A stretch of DNA of 64,000 nucleotides from Candidatus Ishikawaella capsulata Mpkobe (GCF_000828515.1 NZ_AP010872.1:567222-631221), one strand, 5' to 3'. Counted from the first letter of the stretch, positions 51,543 to 62,320 are shown. Notes: a model not told the origin generated them from the letters alone. Numbers and translations are program-made.

Positions 51543-52079
51543 TTAAAAATTCTGGTCCCAATCTACTTCTATTATCTTTAACAGAAGATTAACTTTTTTA
51601 ATTACTCTATCCTTTATAAAAGGAATTAGTTGTTCATTGATTAATGAAGAATTAGATTGAGTCCCATGAACTACCAAAACGTCGTTTGAACCTGTTTCCA
51701 TTAAGTTAATGACTCTTCCTACTATATGATAGCTTTCATGGTGCACTATGGTACAACCAATTAAATCCTTCCAGTAATAACCTTCATCTAAAATAGGAAG
51801 TTGTGTTGTTTCAATCATTATTTTATAATTGGTTAGTCTTTCAGCCATACTTCGATCGTTTATATCTTGAATCTTGACTATTAAACTATTTTTATAAAAT
51901 TTCCATTTTTCTACAGTGATTTTTTTCCAAGAGTTTTGAAAATAAACCAACCAAGGTTGATAATTAATAACATTTGTCATACTTTCAGTAAACGAACGCA
52001 ATTTCAACCAACCTCTAATACTATAAGCAGAAGTAAATTTACCTATGACCAAACGATTAGAATAAATTTTGTCATTCAT
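51543..52079 (-). CDS. rimM: Ribosome maturation factor RimM
   Basis: This 178-residue protein assists 30S subunit head assembly and binds uS19 (E. coli 182). The N-terminal RimM domain begins RLVIGKFTSAYSIRGWLKL. The PRC-barrel carries YYWKDLIGC near 102 and METGSNDVLVV near 127. The end reads IEVDWDQNF, as in E. coli. Its ATG overlaps the rpsP stop codon by one base (TAATG), which indicates translational coupling. Confidence 0.95.
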   Translation of the reverse strand: MNDKIYSNRLVIGKFTSAYSIRGWLKLRSFTESMTNVINYQPWLVYFQNSWKKITVEKWKFYKNSLIVKIQDINDRSMAERLTNYKIMIETTQLPILDEGYYWKDLIGCTIVHHESYHIVGRVINLMETGSNDVLVVHGTQSNSSLINEQLIPFIKDRVIKKVNLLLKIIEVDWDQNF

Positions 52080-52324
52080 TAATCATTTTGATATTTTTTG
52101 ATTAATGATTGAACACGATTAGATAATTGGGCTCCTTTACTAATCCAATAAGCAATACGGTTTAGATCTAAACGCATGGGAATAGATCTTCCAGAAGAAA
52201 TAGGATTAAAGAATCCTATACGTTCAATAAATTTACCATTGCGAGCTTTACGACAATCAGTGACGACAATTTGGAAAAATGGACGTTTTTTAGCTCCGTG
52301 ATATGCTAAACGAATTTTTACCAT
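52079..52324 (-). CDS. rpsP: Ribosomal protein bS16
   Basis: This 81-residue S16 (E. coli 82) is needed for 30S assembly. The N terminus [20 protein letters not shown] is typical and [10 protein letters not shown] follows. The first of the two ATG codons (52327) is also possible, but homology favours 52324. A GGAG ribosome binding site lies upstream. The gene is first in the rpsP-rimM-trmD-rplS operon and 50 bases after ffh. Confidence 0.97.
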   Translation of the reverse strand: MVKIRLAYHGAKKRPFFQIVVTDCRKARNGKFIERIGFFNPISSGRSIPMRLDLNRIAYWISKGAQLSNRVQSLIKKYQND

Positions 52325-52374
52325 CATATTCTCCTTAATTAAATGAAATAATTAATGGTTTGTGAATAATCATA

Positions 52375-53727
52375 TTAATTTTTTTGAAAAAGCATCTTTT
52401 TTAGGTTATGGATCATCTTAGACATCTTACTTTTCTTTAAGGTACTTATCATTTTTTCTATGTCATGAAATTGCTTGAGTAATCGATTTACATCTTGTAC
52501 ATGCAGTCCCGCTCCAGTAGCTATTCTACGTTTACGAGAACTTTTAATAATTTCTGGATGTTCGCGTTCTTGATTAGTCATAGATTTAATAATAGCTTCC
52601 ATTTTTATCATTGCTTGATCATTAATTGGTAATTGCATATTATATGATACTTTTTTTATTGCTGGAAGCTTATCTAATAAGTTAGCCATACCTCCAATAC
52701 TTCGCATATACTGCAATTGTTCTAAAAAATCATTTAGACTAAAATATTTATTACTTTGTAATTTTTTCGCTAAATTTTCTGCTTTTTGTAAATTAACTTT
52801 ACTTTCAATATCATCAATTAATGATAAAATATCACCCATTCCCAATATACGTGATGCAATCCGTTCTGGAGAAAACACTTCTAATGCATCAATTTTTTCA
52901 CCTACACCAATAAACTTAATAGGTTTACCCGTAATATAGCATACTGATAATACAGCACCTCCCCGCGCATCACTATCAACTTTAGTTAAAATTATTCCTG
53001 TTATAGGCAAAATATTATTAAATGCTTTTCCTATATTAGCTGCATTTTGGCCAATAGTAGCATCGAGAACAAATAGCGTTTCTATTGGATTAACTTCTGT
53101 ATGTATTTGTTTAATTTCTTCTATAAGAATTTCATTAATATGTGAACAACCAGGAGTATCTATTAATAAAACATCGTAGAAATTTATTTTTGCGTAATTT
53201 AAAGCACCATTAGCAATATTAATTGGTTTATCTTCAGTATTGCTGGCGTAAAAATCTATACCAGCTTGGTGTGCTAATAACTCTAATTGTTTAATTGCTG
53301 CGGGACGGTATACATCCAATGAAACCACTAAAACTTTCTTTTTGCGTTTTTCCTGAATAAGTTTACCGAGTTTACCGACACTAGTTGTTTTACCAACTCC
53401 TTGTAGACCAGCTAGTAGTATTACTGCTGGTGGTTGTATTGCTAAGTTTAAGTTAATATTATCAGCACTAATAGCTTTAATTAACTCACGTTGAATTATT
53501 TTAATAAAAGTTTGCCCCGGAGTTAAATTTTTATTAATATCTTGACCTAATGCAACAATTTTCACTTTATTAATAAATTCACGCACTACCGGTAATGCAA
53601 CATCTGCTTCAAGCAATGTCATACGAACATTGCGTAATGTATCTTCGATATTATTTTCAGTTAGTCTTCCTGAACCTTGGATTTTATGTAAAGATAGAGA
53701 TAAACTATTAGTTAAATTATCAAACAT
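52375..53727 (-). CDS. ffh: Signal recognition particle protein Ffh
   Basis: This 450-residue SRP GTPase (E. coli 453) targets membrane proteins cotranslationally with 4.5S RNA and FtsY. The G1 motif GLQGVGKTTS is near residue 106, DTPG near 190 and TKVDSDARGG near 247. The methionine-rich M domain follows, with SRKRRIATGAGLHVQDVN near 396 for SRP RNA binding. In the G3 segment it reads DTPGCSH, where E. coli has DTAGR-type residues, a notable change in a GTPase motif. It is divergent from the corB relic. Confidence 0.96.
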   Translation of the reverse strand: MFDNLTNSLSLSLHKIQGSGRLTENNIEDTLRNVRMTLLEADVALPVVREFINKVKIVALGQDINKNLTPGQTFIKIIQRELIKAISADNINLNLAIQPPAVILLAGLQGVGKTTSVGKLGKLIQEKRKKKVLVVSLDVYRPAAIKQLELLAHQAGIDFYASNTEDKPINIANGALNYAKINFYDVLLIDTPGCSHINEILIEEIKQIHTEVNPIETLFVLDATIGQNAANIGKAFNNILPITGIILTKVDSDARGGAVLSVCYITGKPIKFIGVGEKIDALEVFSPERIASRILGMGDILSLIDDIESKVNLQKAENLAKKLQSNKYFSLNDFLEQLQYMRSIGGMANLLDKLPAIKKVSYNMQLPINDQAMIKMEAIIKSMTNQEREHPEIIKSSRKRRIATGAGLHVQDVNRLLKQFHDIEKMISTLKKSKMSKMIHNLKKMLFQKN

Positions 53728-53979
53728 TATTTTTAACTCAATTTATAATTAATAACAAAATTAGTTATATAAAGCATATTAAATTATATAATCATAATAT
53801 ATCAATGTTATTAAGATTACATCTTTCATACAAAATTAATTTGTAGGTGTAGGTCTGCAAATAATCTATCTTAAAATAATTAATTTGAAATCCTTTCTTA
53901 TTTAATAGGTTATGTCTATAAGACATGTATGATATTTTTAAAACCTATTAATAATTTTACATATAAAGGAAGTATCATA

Positions 53980-54955
53980 TTGAAACATTTTTCAATAACT
54001 ACTTTAAATTTTTGTTCATTTTTATAATGATATTGATTTCATCGTGGTTTGCCAGTGCTGAAACTAGTATGATTATTTTTAATAGAGATACATTCTATCA
54101 CAACGCTAAAATGGTAACCATAATGCTAAACGTGTTAAGTAACTTAAAAAAAATACTCATTCATTAATCAGTATTATACTTATTGGTAATAATATTACTT
54201 AATAAATATATTAGCTTCGTCATTAGCGACTATTATGGGGATAACTTTATATGGTGGCAATACTTGTATATTGCTATTGTAACTTATATACTAATATTTA
54301 TAGTATTAATTTTTACTGAAATTTTATATAAAACTATTGCCTCTTTATCTCCATCAAAAATAGCTTATTTAGTATTTTTTCTACTTAAATATATAATGTT
54401 ACCATTAATAATATCACTAACATTTTAGAGTATTAAATGATACAAGTCGGCTTTAAGCACAGAATAGCTACGCTATGTAGTTTATATTATTATCATACGT
54501 CAGAAAATTGCTATTTTCAACATTAATAAATATAATACTGTTATTACTTTAACTAAGTAAATTAACATATAAATATGTAGTAATATTTCACAATTATTTA
54601 GATGATGCTTTGAGTATATTCTTTTAAAGATAGCTGATCCAATAGACCATATCTCAGACAGAAGGAACACATTTAAATATTCAATTATTTAATTTTACCT
54701 ATAATAAAATTATAGGATAGTAGTCCATTAATATGGACAAAGGTCTAATAAATATTGAAGACATTTTTAAATAAATTATCTGATATGTTAGTAAATCGAT
54801 TACATATTCGTTAGCAAATAATAGTTCCGTAACGGTATAAGGTAACGCTAATGTCAGAGAAATTAATAAAATACTTACGAATTATTAACGGTATGGTATT
54901 ATGCGAGATAATATGGTTAAACCAGTTAAAATCAGCGAACATATTTATTAATTAT
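53980..54955 (+). pseudogene. corB: corB (yfjD) relic, CNNM/CBS-domain protein
   Basis: This is a decayed corB at its E. coli place beyond ffh. From TTG 53980, with AAAGGA upstream, LKHFSITTLN matches MEHISTTTLI. ISSWFASAETSM near 54035 matches ISAYFSGSETGM. The open piece 54183-54428 reads FTEILYKTIASLSPSKIAY, against FAEVLPKTIAALYPEKVAY. GNANVREINK near 54845 and MRDNMVKPVK near 54900 match the C terminus. Frameshifts and stops lie between the pieces. The 81-codon open frame inside is a fragment, not a separate small membrane protein. ypjD, its neighbour in E. coli, is gone. Confidence 0.85.
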
Positions 54956-54973
54956 ATTTATAAAAATATCTAA

Positions 54974-55480
54974 TCAATTACATTCTGGTTGCATTTTTGT
55001 TGGCAGTTCAAGATTTTTATTATAATTGATTTGTATTCCTTTTTCTAAGACATGTCGTGCAATGTGGTGAGCTTCCTCTAAAGAATGCATTTTATAACTA
55101 CCACATTGATATTTATTTAATTCTGGAATAGATTTTTGATCTTTTACATTAAGAACATCTTTCATAGATAATTTCCAAGAAAATAATACCACCTCCTCTT
55201 TTGGAAAACCAATTAAGCTCATATAAAATCCAGTACGACAGCCCATGGGAGAAATATCAATAATATCAGCTGTAGATAAATGCTGTCTCATGAAATTAGC
55301 AAATAAATGTTCTAAAGTATGGATTCCTTTTTCAGGCATTATTTCTTTATTCGGAACGCAAAAACGTAGATCAAAAACAGTAATGGTATCTCCATGAAAA
55401 GTATGCATAATTTTAGCCATTCTGATGGCTGGTGCAGTCATACGGGTATGATCTATTTTAAAGCTATCTAGTAATGGCAT
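54974..55480 (-). CDS. luxS: S-ribosylhomocysteine lyase LuxS
   Basis: This 168-residue metalloenzyme (E. coli 171) cleaves S-ribosylhomocysteine to homocysteine and the precursor of autoinducer 2. The metal ligands are in [14 protein letters not shown] near residue 54, plus a C-terminal cysteine in YQCGSYKM. The catalytic cysteine is in MGCRTGFYM near 83. It lies next to gshA as in E. coli. In a reduced genome its main role is probably recycling of the methyl cycle downstream of SAM, with metK also present in the window. Confidence 0.96.
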   Translation of the reverse strand: MPLLDSFKIDHTRMTAPAIRMAKIMHTFHGDTITVFDLRFCVPNKEIMPEKGIHTLEHLFANFMRQHLSTADIIDISPMGCRTGFYMSLIGFPKEEVVLFSWKLSMKDVLNVKDQKSIPELNKYQCGSYKMHSLEEAHHIARHVLEKGIQINYNKNLELPTKMQPECN

Positions 55481-55544
55481 TATTTACCTTCTTTTTGCAT
55501 TATTAGGCACGTTAATTTTTAAATAATCTAGAATACTTAACTTA

Positions 55545-57104
55545 TTAGTAGTATAAAGAATCTAGATAACGTTCAAATTCCATACAATCATTTTTTTCAA
55601 TTTTATGTTGGCTTTCAATGGACTCTTTTAACTGGCGCAGAAAATCTTGTTGTGAAAGAATTTCCAATGATTCATTTTTTAATAAAGAATAATGATTCTC
55701 TGCTAACATCATTGCAGTAGTAAGGAAACCTTCTGTTTTTATCCGATGTAATATGCGAGCAGAATACGTAAGTTCAGGATTTTCAAAGAATTTGATGAAT
55801 TTATTACAAACATTTTGATACTGCATATCTCCTTCATTAGTATCTAAAATTTTTGCTAAATAATATAAGTCGTTAAAAATTCTTTTACCTATTTCCAGTA
55901 ATGTGCACTTATCTTTACCACCGTTAAGATCAATTTCTAAATTTGGTTTTCTTCCCTCCAAACTAATCTTATTCCAATTTTTACGATTAGAATGAAGTTC
56001 TTCTTTAGTCATTTTAGATTGATTAGTTAAACTACACCAAATGAGGAAAAGATCTAAAAAACGTATTTGATCATAATTTATTCCAATAGTAGAAAATGGA
56101 TTAATATCTAATGAACGTATTTCAATATATTCAATTCCTTTCTGTAATAACAAGTCTCTTCCTGGATTAGCAGAATTACTAAAGCGTTTAGGGCGAACAG
56201 GAACATACAATTCATTTTCAGTTTGAAGAACATTTGCATTCAGCTGTAATAAATGATTGTTTTTATCTCTTATTCCTATTTTCAGATAATCATCGGATGG
56301 AGTGTTAATAGCATTATTCAAAGTATCAACGTATTCTTCTAAGGAGTTATAAGTAAAGTCCAAAACATTTTTTTTATTATTATAACCTACATTACTTAGA
56401 CGTAATGATGTTGCATAAGGTAGCCATAATATTTCTTTTCCATCAGTCTCAAAGCATAAGTTGGTTTTGCGTCCTTCTAAAAAACTGGAATGCATCGCGG
56501 GGGAAGCACCAAACAAATATGGTATAATCCAGCCGAAACGGTAATAATTGCGAATTAAAGTTAAATAACCAGATGATATATCCTCTGTAGTTATATTTGT
56601 TTTACCCAGAGACTTTTGCCAAAAAGCAATAGGTAAAGAAAAATTATAATGAACCCCAGCAATAATTTGCATCATAGCTCCGTAGCGATTTTTTAATCCT
56701 CTACGATACAAAGTTTTCATTCTGCCAATATTGGATTTTCCATACTCGGCTAATTTAATTTTGTTAGGATCATTAATTATGCAAGGCATACTAAAAGGCC
56801 ACATTCTTTCTTGTGTTAATTCTTGTGCCACATAACGATGAAGATCTGATAAAAATCTTACTAGATAATTGATATCATCAATATCATCTCTAGGTGTAAC
56901 TAATTCAAGTAAAGCTTCTGCAAAATCTGTGGTAATCCATTGATGTGTGAGAGCAGAACCCAATGAAGTAGGATGGGAAGTATCTGTTAAAGATCCATCC
57001 TGTTTAACACGTAGAGTTTCACGTTCAATTCCACGACAAATACCTTTAAGAGTACCTGGATATTTTTTTAACTCTACCAATGTTTTAGATAGATCAGGAA
57101 TCAC
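55545..57104 (-). CDS. gshA: Glutamate-cysteine ligase GshA
   Basis: This 519-residue enzyme (E. coli 518) makes gamma-glutamylcysteine, the first step to glutathione. The GTG start at 57104 gives MIPDLSKTLVEL, which matches E. coli GshA (MIPDVSQ) and has AGGAGG five bases upstream. The longer frame from TTG 57122 would place that ribosome binding site inside the gene. GIERETLRV, WITTDFAEALLE and GVHYNFSLP are conserved. GloB in this window uses glutathione. gshB is not seen here. Confidence 0.96.
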   Translation of the reverse strand: MIPDLSKTLVELKKYPGTLKGICRGIERETLRVKQDGSLTDTSHPTSLGSALTHQWITTDFAEALLELVTPRDDIDDINYLVRFLSDLHRYVAQELTQERMWPFSMPCIINDPNKIKLAEYGKSNIGRMKTLYRRGLKNRYGAMMQIIAGVHYNFSLPIAFWQKSLGKTNITTEDISSGYLTLIRNYYRFGWIIPYLFGASPAMHSSFLEGRKTNLCFETDGKEILWLPYATSLRLSNVGYNNKKNVLDFTYNSLEEYVDTLNNAINTPSDDYLKIGIRDKNNHLLQLNANVLQTENELYVPVRPKRFSNSANPGRDLLLQKGIEYIEIRSLDINPFSTIGINYDQIRFLDLFLIWCSLTNQSKMTKEELHSNRKNWNKISLEGRKPNLEIDLNGGKDKCTLLEIGKRIFNDLYYLAKILDTNEGDMQYQNVCNKFIKFFENPELTYSARILHRIKTEGFLTTAMMLAENHYSLLKNESLEILSQQDFLRQLKESIESQHKIEKNDCMEFERYLDSLYY

Positions 57105-57344
57105 TTTAACCTCCTCCTGCAAGATGACTAGTAGTTATAGCATACTAAATATGCTCTTTTACTGTAGATTATTCAATAATATTTGATACAGAATTTTTCT
57201 AAAAAATTTTTATTTACTTTAAATATTGCACATACTGAAAAGAAACCTACAGACTTTTATCATATACATGATTTTAATCAAATATATTTTGGAGAAAATA
57301 AGTATTTTTCTTATGTTAATTCAATCTTTAATAAAAGATGGTGC

Positions 57345-57421
57345 TGGTGCATCCGGGAGGATTCGAACCTCCGACCGCTCGGTTCGTAGCCGAGTACTCT
57401 ATCCAACTGAGCTACGGATGC
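57345..57421 (-). tRNA. tRNA-Arg (ACG)
   Basis: This is a 77-base cloverleaf on the minus strand beginning GCATCCGTAGCTCAG. The anticodon ACG is in CTACGAA, and the CCA end is encoded at 57345-57347. ACG is normally edited to ICG by TadA to read CGU, CGC and CGA. E. coli has four copies (argQZYV) at this spot next to serV. One remains here. Two small open frames on the plus strand across this region are spurious. Confidence 0.95.
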
Positions 57422-57432
57422 TAGATTAATTT

Positions 57433-57524
57433 TGGCGGTGAGGAAGGGATTCGAACCCTCGATGCAGCTTTTACTACATACTCCCTTAGCAGGGGAGAGC
57501 CTTCAACCTCTCGGCCACCTCACC
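57433..57524 (-). tRNA. serV: tRNA-Ser (GCT)
   Basis: This is a 92-base class II tRNA with a long variable arm, beginning GGTGAGGTGGCCGAG. The anticodon GCT is in CTGCTAA, and the CCA end is encoded at 57433-57435. It lies 11 bases upstream of tRNA-Arg on the minus strand, so both come from one precursor. The order csrA-serV-arg matches E. coli. Confidence 0.95.
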
Positions 57525-57568
57525 TCACATCTTGGTAAGATGCATTAATACCACACACACTAAAATAT

Positions 57569-57596
57569 ATATTACTTTTCATAGCTTAGAAGTCAA
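57569..57596 (-). promoter_or_regulatory. Likely sigma-70 promoter of the tRNA-Ser/tRNA-Arg unit
   Basis: On the minus strand TTGACT (57591-57596) and TAATAT (57569-57574) are separated by 16 bases. The -10 ends 44 bases before the tRNA-Ser gene. The GTGTGTGTGG stretch follows. The -35 is five of six to consensus. This is one of the better promoter matches in the AT-rich spacers. Confidence 0.45.
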
Positions 57597-57684
57597 ATAT
57601 TTTTTTAAAAAATTATCTGTAAAAAAAATAACCGGAAAATAGTGCCTTGCTTTGATCATGTTTAGTAGCTAGGCATAAAATTTA

Positions 57685-57870
57685 TTAATAAGTTGTTTGC
57701 TGAATTTTTTCTGTCTGAATATGTTGATATATTTCTTCACGGTGTACGGATACTTCTTTAGGAGCATTAATTCCTATACGTACTTGATTACCTTTAATTC
57801 CTAGAACCGTCACCGTCACCTCATCGCCAATCATGATGGATTCACCAATTCGACGAGTTAGAATAAGCAT
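57685..57870 (-). CDS. csrA: Carbon storage regulator CsrA
   Basis: This 61-residue RNA-binding dimer has the same length as E. coli CsrA and is nearly identical to it over the first 50 residues ([18 protein letters not shown], then [18 protein letters not shown]). It represses or stabilises target mRNAs by binding GGA motifs near ribosome binding sites. AAGGAG lies upstream. Keeping a global post-transcriptional regulator in such a reduced genome suggests some regulation remains. The small RNAs csrB and csrC were not seen in this window. Confidence 0.97.
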   Translation of the reverse strand: MLILTRRIGESIMIGDEVTVTVLGIKGNQVRIGINAPKEVSVHREEIYQHIQTEKIQQTTY

Positions 57871-57993
57871 TCTCTGCTCCTTAAAAGATTAAAATAACCG
57901 GATTGAGGCCTTTTACTGAATTTAGCAGGATTATTTAAATTTTACTCTAAATATATACATATAGTGTTCATATTTATATTTTAGTTGTATATA

Positions 57994-60621
57994 TTACAAA
58001 CGAGACTTTACCCATCCTTCAATTGTTGCTAAAACTTCCGGTAAAGCGTGAATAACATCACTTTTTGCCTCTGCTATCGTCGAACAGCCACCACCAGTCC
58101 CATTAATTTGATGAGCTAACATCTTTACCAACTCACACGCGTTGATATTATCAGTTAAATTTTTACTAACAGCCACCAATAAATGTGTTTTCTTATCTAA
58201 TATAACTGCTAACACAATTACTCCAGATTGAATTTGATTTTTCAAATTCATTAAAATACGACGCAATATATTTAATTCTATATTCTTGAATAAATTTACT
58301 ATTAATTTTATATGTTTAAAAGAAATTGCTTTGCTGAGAAGTAACTTAGTCTCTTGCATAATTTGCTGATTTTCTATATTTTTCACCTTTCTTTCTAAAA
58401 GAGCGACATAATTGACTAGAGATTGTATTTTATTTTTTAATTTACTTTTATCTACTTTTATCAATTGACATATTTCATATAAATCTTTGTTTGTTAAACG
58501 GATTTGGCATAAAGCTTGTTCTCCAGTAACTGCTTCAATACGCCGAATTCCTGCCGCAACACTTGATTCTGCAATTATTTGAAAAAGACCAATATTTCCA
58601 GTATAATTTACATGGGTTCCTCCACATAGTTCTGTGGAAAAATCACCTATTTGCAATACACGCACATACTTCTCATATTTATCTATAAATATAGCAATAG
58701 CCCCTATTTTTTTAGCTTCATTAATAGTCATCAAATCAGTCTTTATAGCTAAATTATTACGTATTTGATCATTAACAATATTTTCTATTTCATGTATAAG
58801 ATTAAGTTCAACTGCTTTTGCATGAAAAAAGTCAAATCTTAAATATTTATCAGAGACTAATGAACCCTTTTGACTTACGTGTTTTCCTAAAACTTGACGT
58901 AATGCTGCATGTAGCAAATGAGTAGCGGAATGATTCGCAGATATACGATTACGACGAGTCTGATCTATAGAGGCTTCTATTATATTTCCCACACATAAAT
59001 TACCACATATTAATTTGCCAATATGACCAATAACTTGACCATATTTTTGTGTATCTGTGACAATAAATTTTGTATTTATTCCTTTTAATATCCCTGTATC
59101 ACCAATTTGGCCACCAGATTCACTATAGAATGGTGTTTCTTCTAAAATAACAATAGCTTCAGTATTATTTTCTATTTGTTCTACTTGTTTTGTATTAACA
59201 AATATAGCCTTAACTACAGATCTTATGATATATTTATCATAACCTTTAAATATAGAAGGAGGAATTAAGTAAATATTTGCATTATTAATTTTTTGAGGAA
59301 AATTACTTAATGTACGACTGCGATGACGCTGCTTTTGTAACTCGGATTTAAATTCTACATCATCAATTTCTAGTCCCTTTTCGTGGCAGATTTCTTTGAT
59401 TAATTCAATAGGTAAGCCAAAGGTATCGTACAACAAAAATATTATCTTTCCATTAACTACATTTCCTTCGATTTTTTTAAGTTTTTTATCTAATAATATT
59501 AGACCTTTATTTAAAGTTATATTAAATATTTCTTCTTCTATTTTTAATATATTTTCAATATGAGTTTTTTTTATTTGAAGTATTTTACCAGCAATATCCA
59601 TAACTTCTATTAATGGTTTTACTAATTTCCAAAAAAAAGGTTCTTTTATACCTAATTTATTCCCATGACGTATAGCACGACGAATAATGCGACGCAAAAC
59701 ATAACCACGACCTTCATTAGCAGGTACTACACCATCCGCAATTAAAAACGAACAGGAACGAATGTGATCAGCAATAACACGTAGAGAATTCTGATTTAGA
59801 TCAGATATTTTCATTATATTAGCAATATATTGCATTAAACTGGTGAATAAATCAATATCATAATTAGAATGCACATTTTGCAATACCGCGGCAATACGCT
59901 CTAATCCCATCCCCGTATCTACTGAACATATGGGTAATTTAACCATGCTACCATCAATTTGACGATCAAATTGTATAAAAACAATATTCCATATTTCAAC
60001 ATAACGATTGCCATTTATTTCTGTCCCACCAGGGGGATTACCAGAAAGATGTTTGCCATGATCGTAAAAAATTTCACTGCAGGGACCACAAGGACCGGTA
60101 TTACCCATTTGCCAAAAATTATCAGAATTGTATAAACTTCCTCCATTATCTCCTATGCGAATGAGTCGCTCCGGACAAATACCAATCTCATTTAACCAAA
60201 TGTTATAGGATTCATAATCTGTTTCATATACGGTTATCCATAATCGATCTGGTGGAATATTAAACCATTTTTTATTAGTCAATAATTCCCAAGCATAACC
60301 AATTGCTTCCTTTTTAAAATAATCACCAAAACTAAAATTACCTAGCATTTCAAAGAAAGTATGGTGACGTGTTGTATAACCTACATTTTCTAAATCATTA
60401 TGCTTGCCTCCTGCACGTATACAACGTTGTGCTGTAGCAACTTTAGTATAATATTTATTCTTTTTAATAAATAGTTCTTTGAACTGATTCATTCCAGCAT
60501 TAGTAAATAGTAAGGTCTTATCATTTTGAGGTATAAGTGAACTACTATCTAATATTTGATGTCCTTTACTACAAAAAAAATCAAGAAAGATTTGACGAAT
60601 TTCAGCGGTACTTCTCTTCAT
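57994..60621 (-). CDS. alaS: Alanyl-tRNA synthetase
   Basis: This 875-residue AlaS (E. coli 876) charges tRNA-Ala. The catalytic core begins MKRSTAEIRQIFLDFFCSKG. The editing domain has HSATHLLHAALRQVLG near 567 and ELCGGTHVNYTG near 667, with the zinc ligands, so mischarged Ser and Gly can be cleared. The C-Ala domain ends with INGTGGGCSTIAEAKS. It is flanked by csrA and recA as in E. coli, but recX between alaS and recA is missing. Confidence 0.98.
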   Translation of the reverse strand: MKRSTAEIRQIFLDFFCSKGHQILDSSSLIPQNDKTLLFTNAGMNQFKELFIKKNKYYTKVATAQRCIRAGGKHNDLENVGYTTRHHTFFEMLGNFSFGDYFKKEAIGYAWELLTNKKWFNIPPDRLWITVYETDYESYNIWLNEIGICPERLIRIGDNGGSLYNSDNFWQMGNTGPCGPCSEIFYDHGKHLSGNPPGGTEINGNRYVEIWNIVFIQFDRQIDGSMVKLPICSVDTGMGLERIAAVLQNVHSNYDIDLFTSLMQYIANIMKISDLNQNSLRVIADHIRSCSFLIADGVVPANEGRGYVLRRIIRRAIRHGNKLGIKEPFFWKLVKPLIEVMDIAGKILQIKKTHIENILKIEEEIFNITLNKGLILLDKKLKKIEGNVVNGKIIFLLYDTFGLPIELIKEICHEKGLEIDDVEFKSELQKQRHRSRTLSNFPQKINNANIYLIPPSIFKGYDKYIIRSVVKAIFVNTKQVEQIENNTEAIVILEETPFYSESGGQIGDTGILKGINTKFIVTDTQKYGQVIGHIGKLICGNLCVGNIIEASIDQTRRNRISANHSATHLLHAALRQVLGKHVSQKGSLVSDKYLRFDFFHAKAVELNLIHEIENIVNDQIRNNLAIKTDLMTINEAKKIGAIAIFIDKYEKYVRVLQIGDFSTELCGGTHVNYTGNIGLFQIIAESSVAAGIRRIEAVTGEQALCQIRLTNKDLYEICQLIKVDKSKLKNKIQSLVNYVALLERKVKNIENQQIMQETKLLLSKAISFKHIKLIVNLFKNIELNILRRILMNLKNQIQSGVIVLAVILDKKTHLLVAVSKNLTDNINACELVKMLAHQINGTGGGCSTIAEAKSDVIHALPEVLATIEGWVKSRL

Positions 60622-60792
60622 AAATGTCCTGAAAATATTTAAACTAGTTTTGTTCGGAGTTAATATTTATAGTTTAGTTAAGTATTATATGAATACAAAA
60701 TTCAGGTATCTACTAAATAATATGCGCAAATTAAAGTGTAATAAAATTGATTAACAAAGAAGAAAGAACATATTTGAATATTAAATTATATA

Positions 60793-61863
60793 TCAAAGTT
60801 CAAAAGGAAGATTATCCTTTGATATTTCATTTTTTGAATTTTGATTTTTTTCAGTAGCAACACAAGTAGTTTTATTATAAAATAATAAATTACGTAATTG
60901 TTGTTCAATTTTATTCGCAATCAAGACATTTTCTTTCAGAAAATTACTGGCGTTAATTTTGCCTTGTCCAATTTTTTCACCATTGTAGCTATACCAGGAA
61001 CCATATTTTTCAATTAATTTATTTTTAACTCCTACATCTATTAATTCCGCAAAAATATTTATGCCTTTCCCATACATTATTTGAAATTCTGCTTGTTTAA
61101 ATGGTACTGCAACTTTGTTTTTCACTACTTTTACTCTGGTATCACTACCTATTATATTATCACCTTCTTTAATTGAGCCTATTCGACGAATATCCAAACG
61201 TACAGAAGCATAGAATTTTAAAGCATTACCACCAGTAGTGGTTTCGGGATTACCAAATATAACCCCTATTTTCATACGGATTTGATTAATAAAAATTAAC
61301 AGCGTATTAGATTGTTTGAGATTACCTGATAATTTTCGCATAGCTTGACTCATCATCCTAGCTGCTAATCCCATGTGTGAATCTCCAATTTCACCTTCAA
61401 TTTCCGCTTTTGGTGTTAATGCAGCTACAGAATCTACAATAATTACATCTACAGCACCAGAACGGGCTAATGCATCACAAATTTCTAGAGCTTGTTCTCC
61501 AGTATCTGGTTGAGAACAAAGTAAATCATCGATGTTAACTCCTAATGTTTTGGCATAAATTGGATCTAGAGCATGTTCGGCATCAATAAAAGCACATGTT
61601 CTACCTTCGCGTTGAGCCACAGCAATCACTTGTAAGGTTAATGTTGTTTTACCAGAAGATTCTGGACCATAAATTTCCACTATACGACCCATAGGAAGTC
61701 CTCCTACTCCAAGTGCTATGTCTAGAGAAAGCGAACCAGTAGAAATAGTTTCGACATCCATTGAACGATCTTCTCCTAGACGCATAATAGATCCTTTTCC
61801 AAATTGTTTTTCAATTTGAATTAATGCAGCTGCCAAGGCTTTCTGTTTATTTTCATCAATCAC
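60793..61863 (-). CDS. recA: Recombinase RecA
   Basis: This 356-residue RecA (E. coli 353) is complete. The Walker A motif [10 protein letters not shown] is near 67, the DNA-binding L1 region near 157-164 and L2 near 195-209. The C-terminal tail diverges and is less acidic than in E. coli. Homologous recombination is thus potentially kept, unlike in several ancient symbionts that lost recA. Upstream, CTGTACTCATATTATC is at most a decayed LexA box, since the second half-site ACAG is missing. The ribosome binding site is AGGAG. Confidence 0.98.
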   Translation of the reverse strand: MIDENKQKALAAALIQIEKQFGKGSIMRLGEDRSMDVETISTGSLSLDIALGVGGLPMGRIVEIYGPESSGKTTLTLQVIAVAQREGRTCAFIDAEHALDPIYAKTLGVNIDDLLCSQPDTGEQALEICDALARSGAVDVIIVDSVAALTPKAEIEGEIGDSHMGLAARMMSQAMRKLSGNLKQSNTLLIFINQIRMKIGVIFGNPETTTGGNALKFYASVRLDIRRIGSIKEGDNIIGSDTRVKVVKNKVAVPFKQAEFQIMYGKGINIFAELIDVGVKNKLIEKYGSWYSYNGEKIGQGKINASNFLKENVLIANKIEQQLRNLLFYNKTTCVATEKNQNSKNEISKDNLPFEL

Positions 61864-62077
61864 TATATTCGCTCCTAGATAATATGAGTACAGCTTACAT
61901 TTTTATGATTGCTTTTTATATATTTTGCATAATGGCAAAAAAATACCTTTTTTAACTTTATTAAAAAATTTCTTATTTACTTACTAATTATTCTAATAAA
62001 CTATATTTACATTTTTAAATGCCGAGCAACAAGAATGATTTTTTGTCTAAAAAAGAGTTAATAACTTTTATTATTAA

Positions 62078-62320
62078 TATATTGGTCTTTTCTCGAAGGA
62101 GAAACATGGGATATTTATAGAATACATACTTAGACAGTTTATCATAATTTTACTAATTTATATAGCTATTCTTAATGTCATTTGTATGACAATTTTGCCA
62201 TATATCAATATCAATGCATTCGTTAGTCCTTTGGATAAGGCCCTATACATTTATGATATTATTAACTTATTCAAAAATAGTAATAAGCGTATTAAAATAA
62301 ATTACATAATAACTTATTAA
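62078..62320 (+). other. Unidentified open stretch in the recA-metK spacer
   Basis: The 564-base spacer 61864-62427 has no complete gene. On the plus strand an 80-codon stretch without stops or a usual start includes ILRQFIIILLIYIAILN, a hydrophobic run that could be a membrane segment. Just before it GAAGGAG stands five bases from an ATG whose frame stops after four codons, one frame off. This could be a frameshifted membrane-protein relic. I could not identify it. The last 100 bases before metK likely hold the metK promoter. Confidence 0.35.

Noticed and set aside
54183-54428. 81-codon open frame that could be a small membrane protein
   Set aside because: Its residues match the middle of CorB in order with flanking CorB fragments, so it is a piece of the corB relic.
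57183-57429. Two overlapping plus-strand open frames of 67-68 codons
   Set aside because: They run through the tRNA-Arg gene on the opposite strand and have no ribosome binding site or homology.
61864-61920. LexA box upstream of recA
   Set aside because: Only CTGT is present. ACAG is missing at the required distance.
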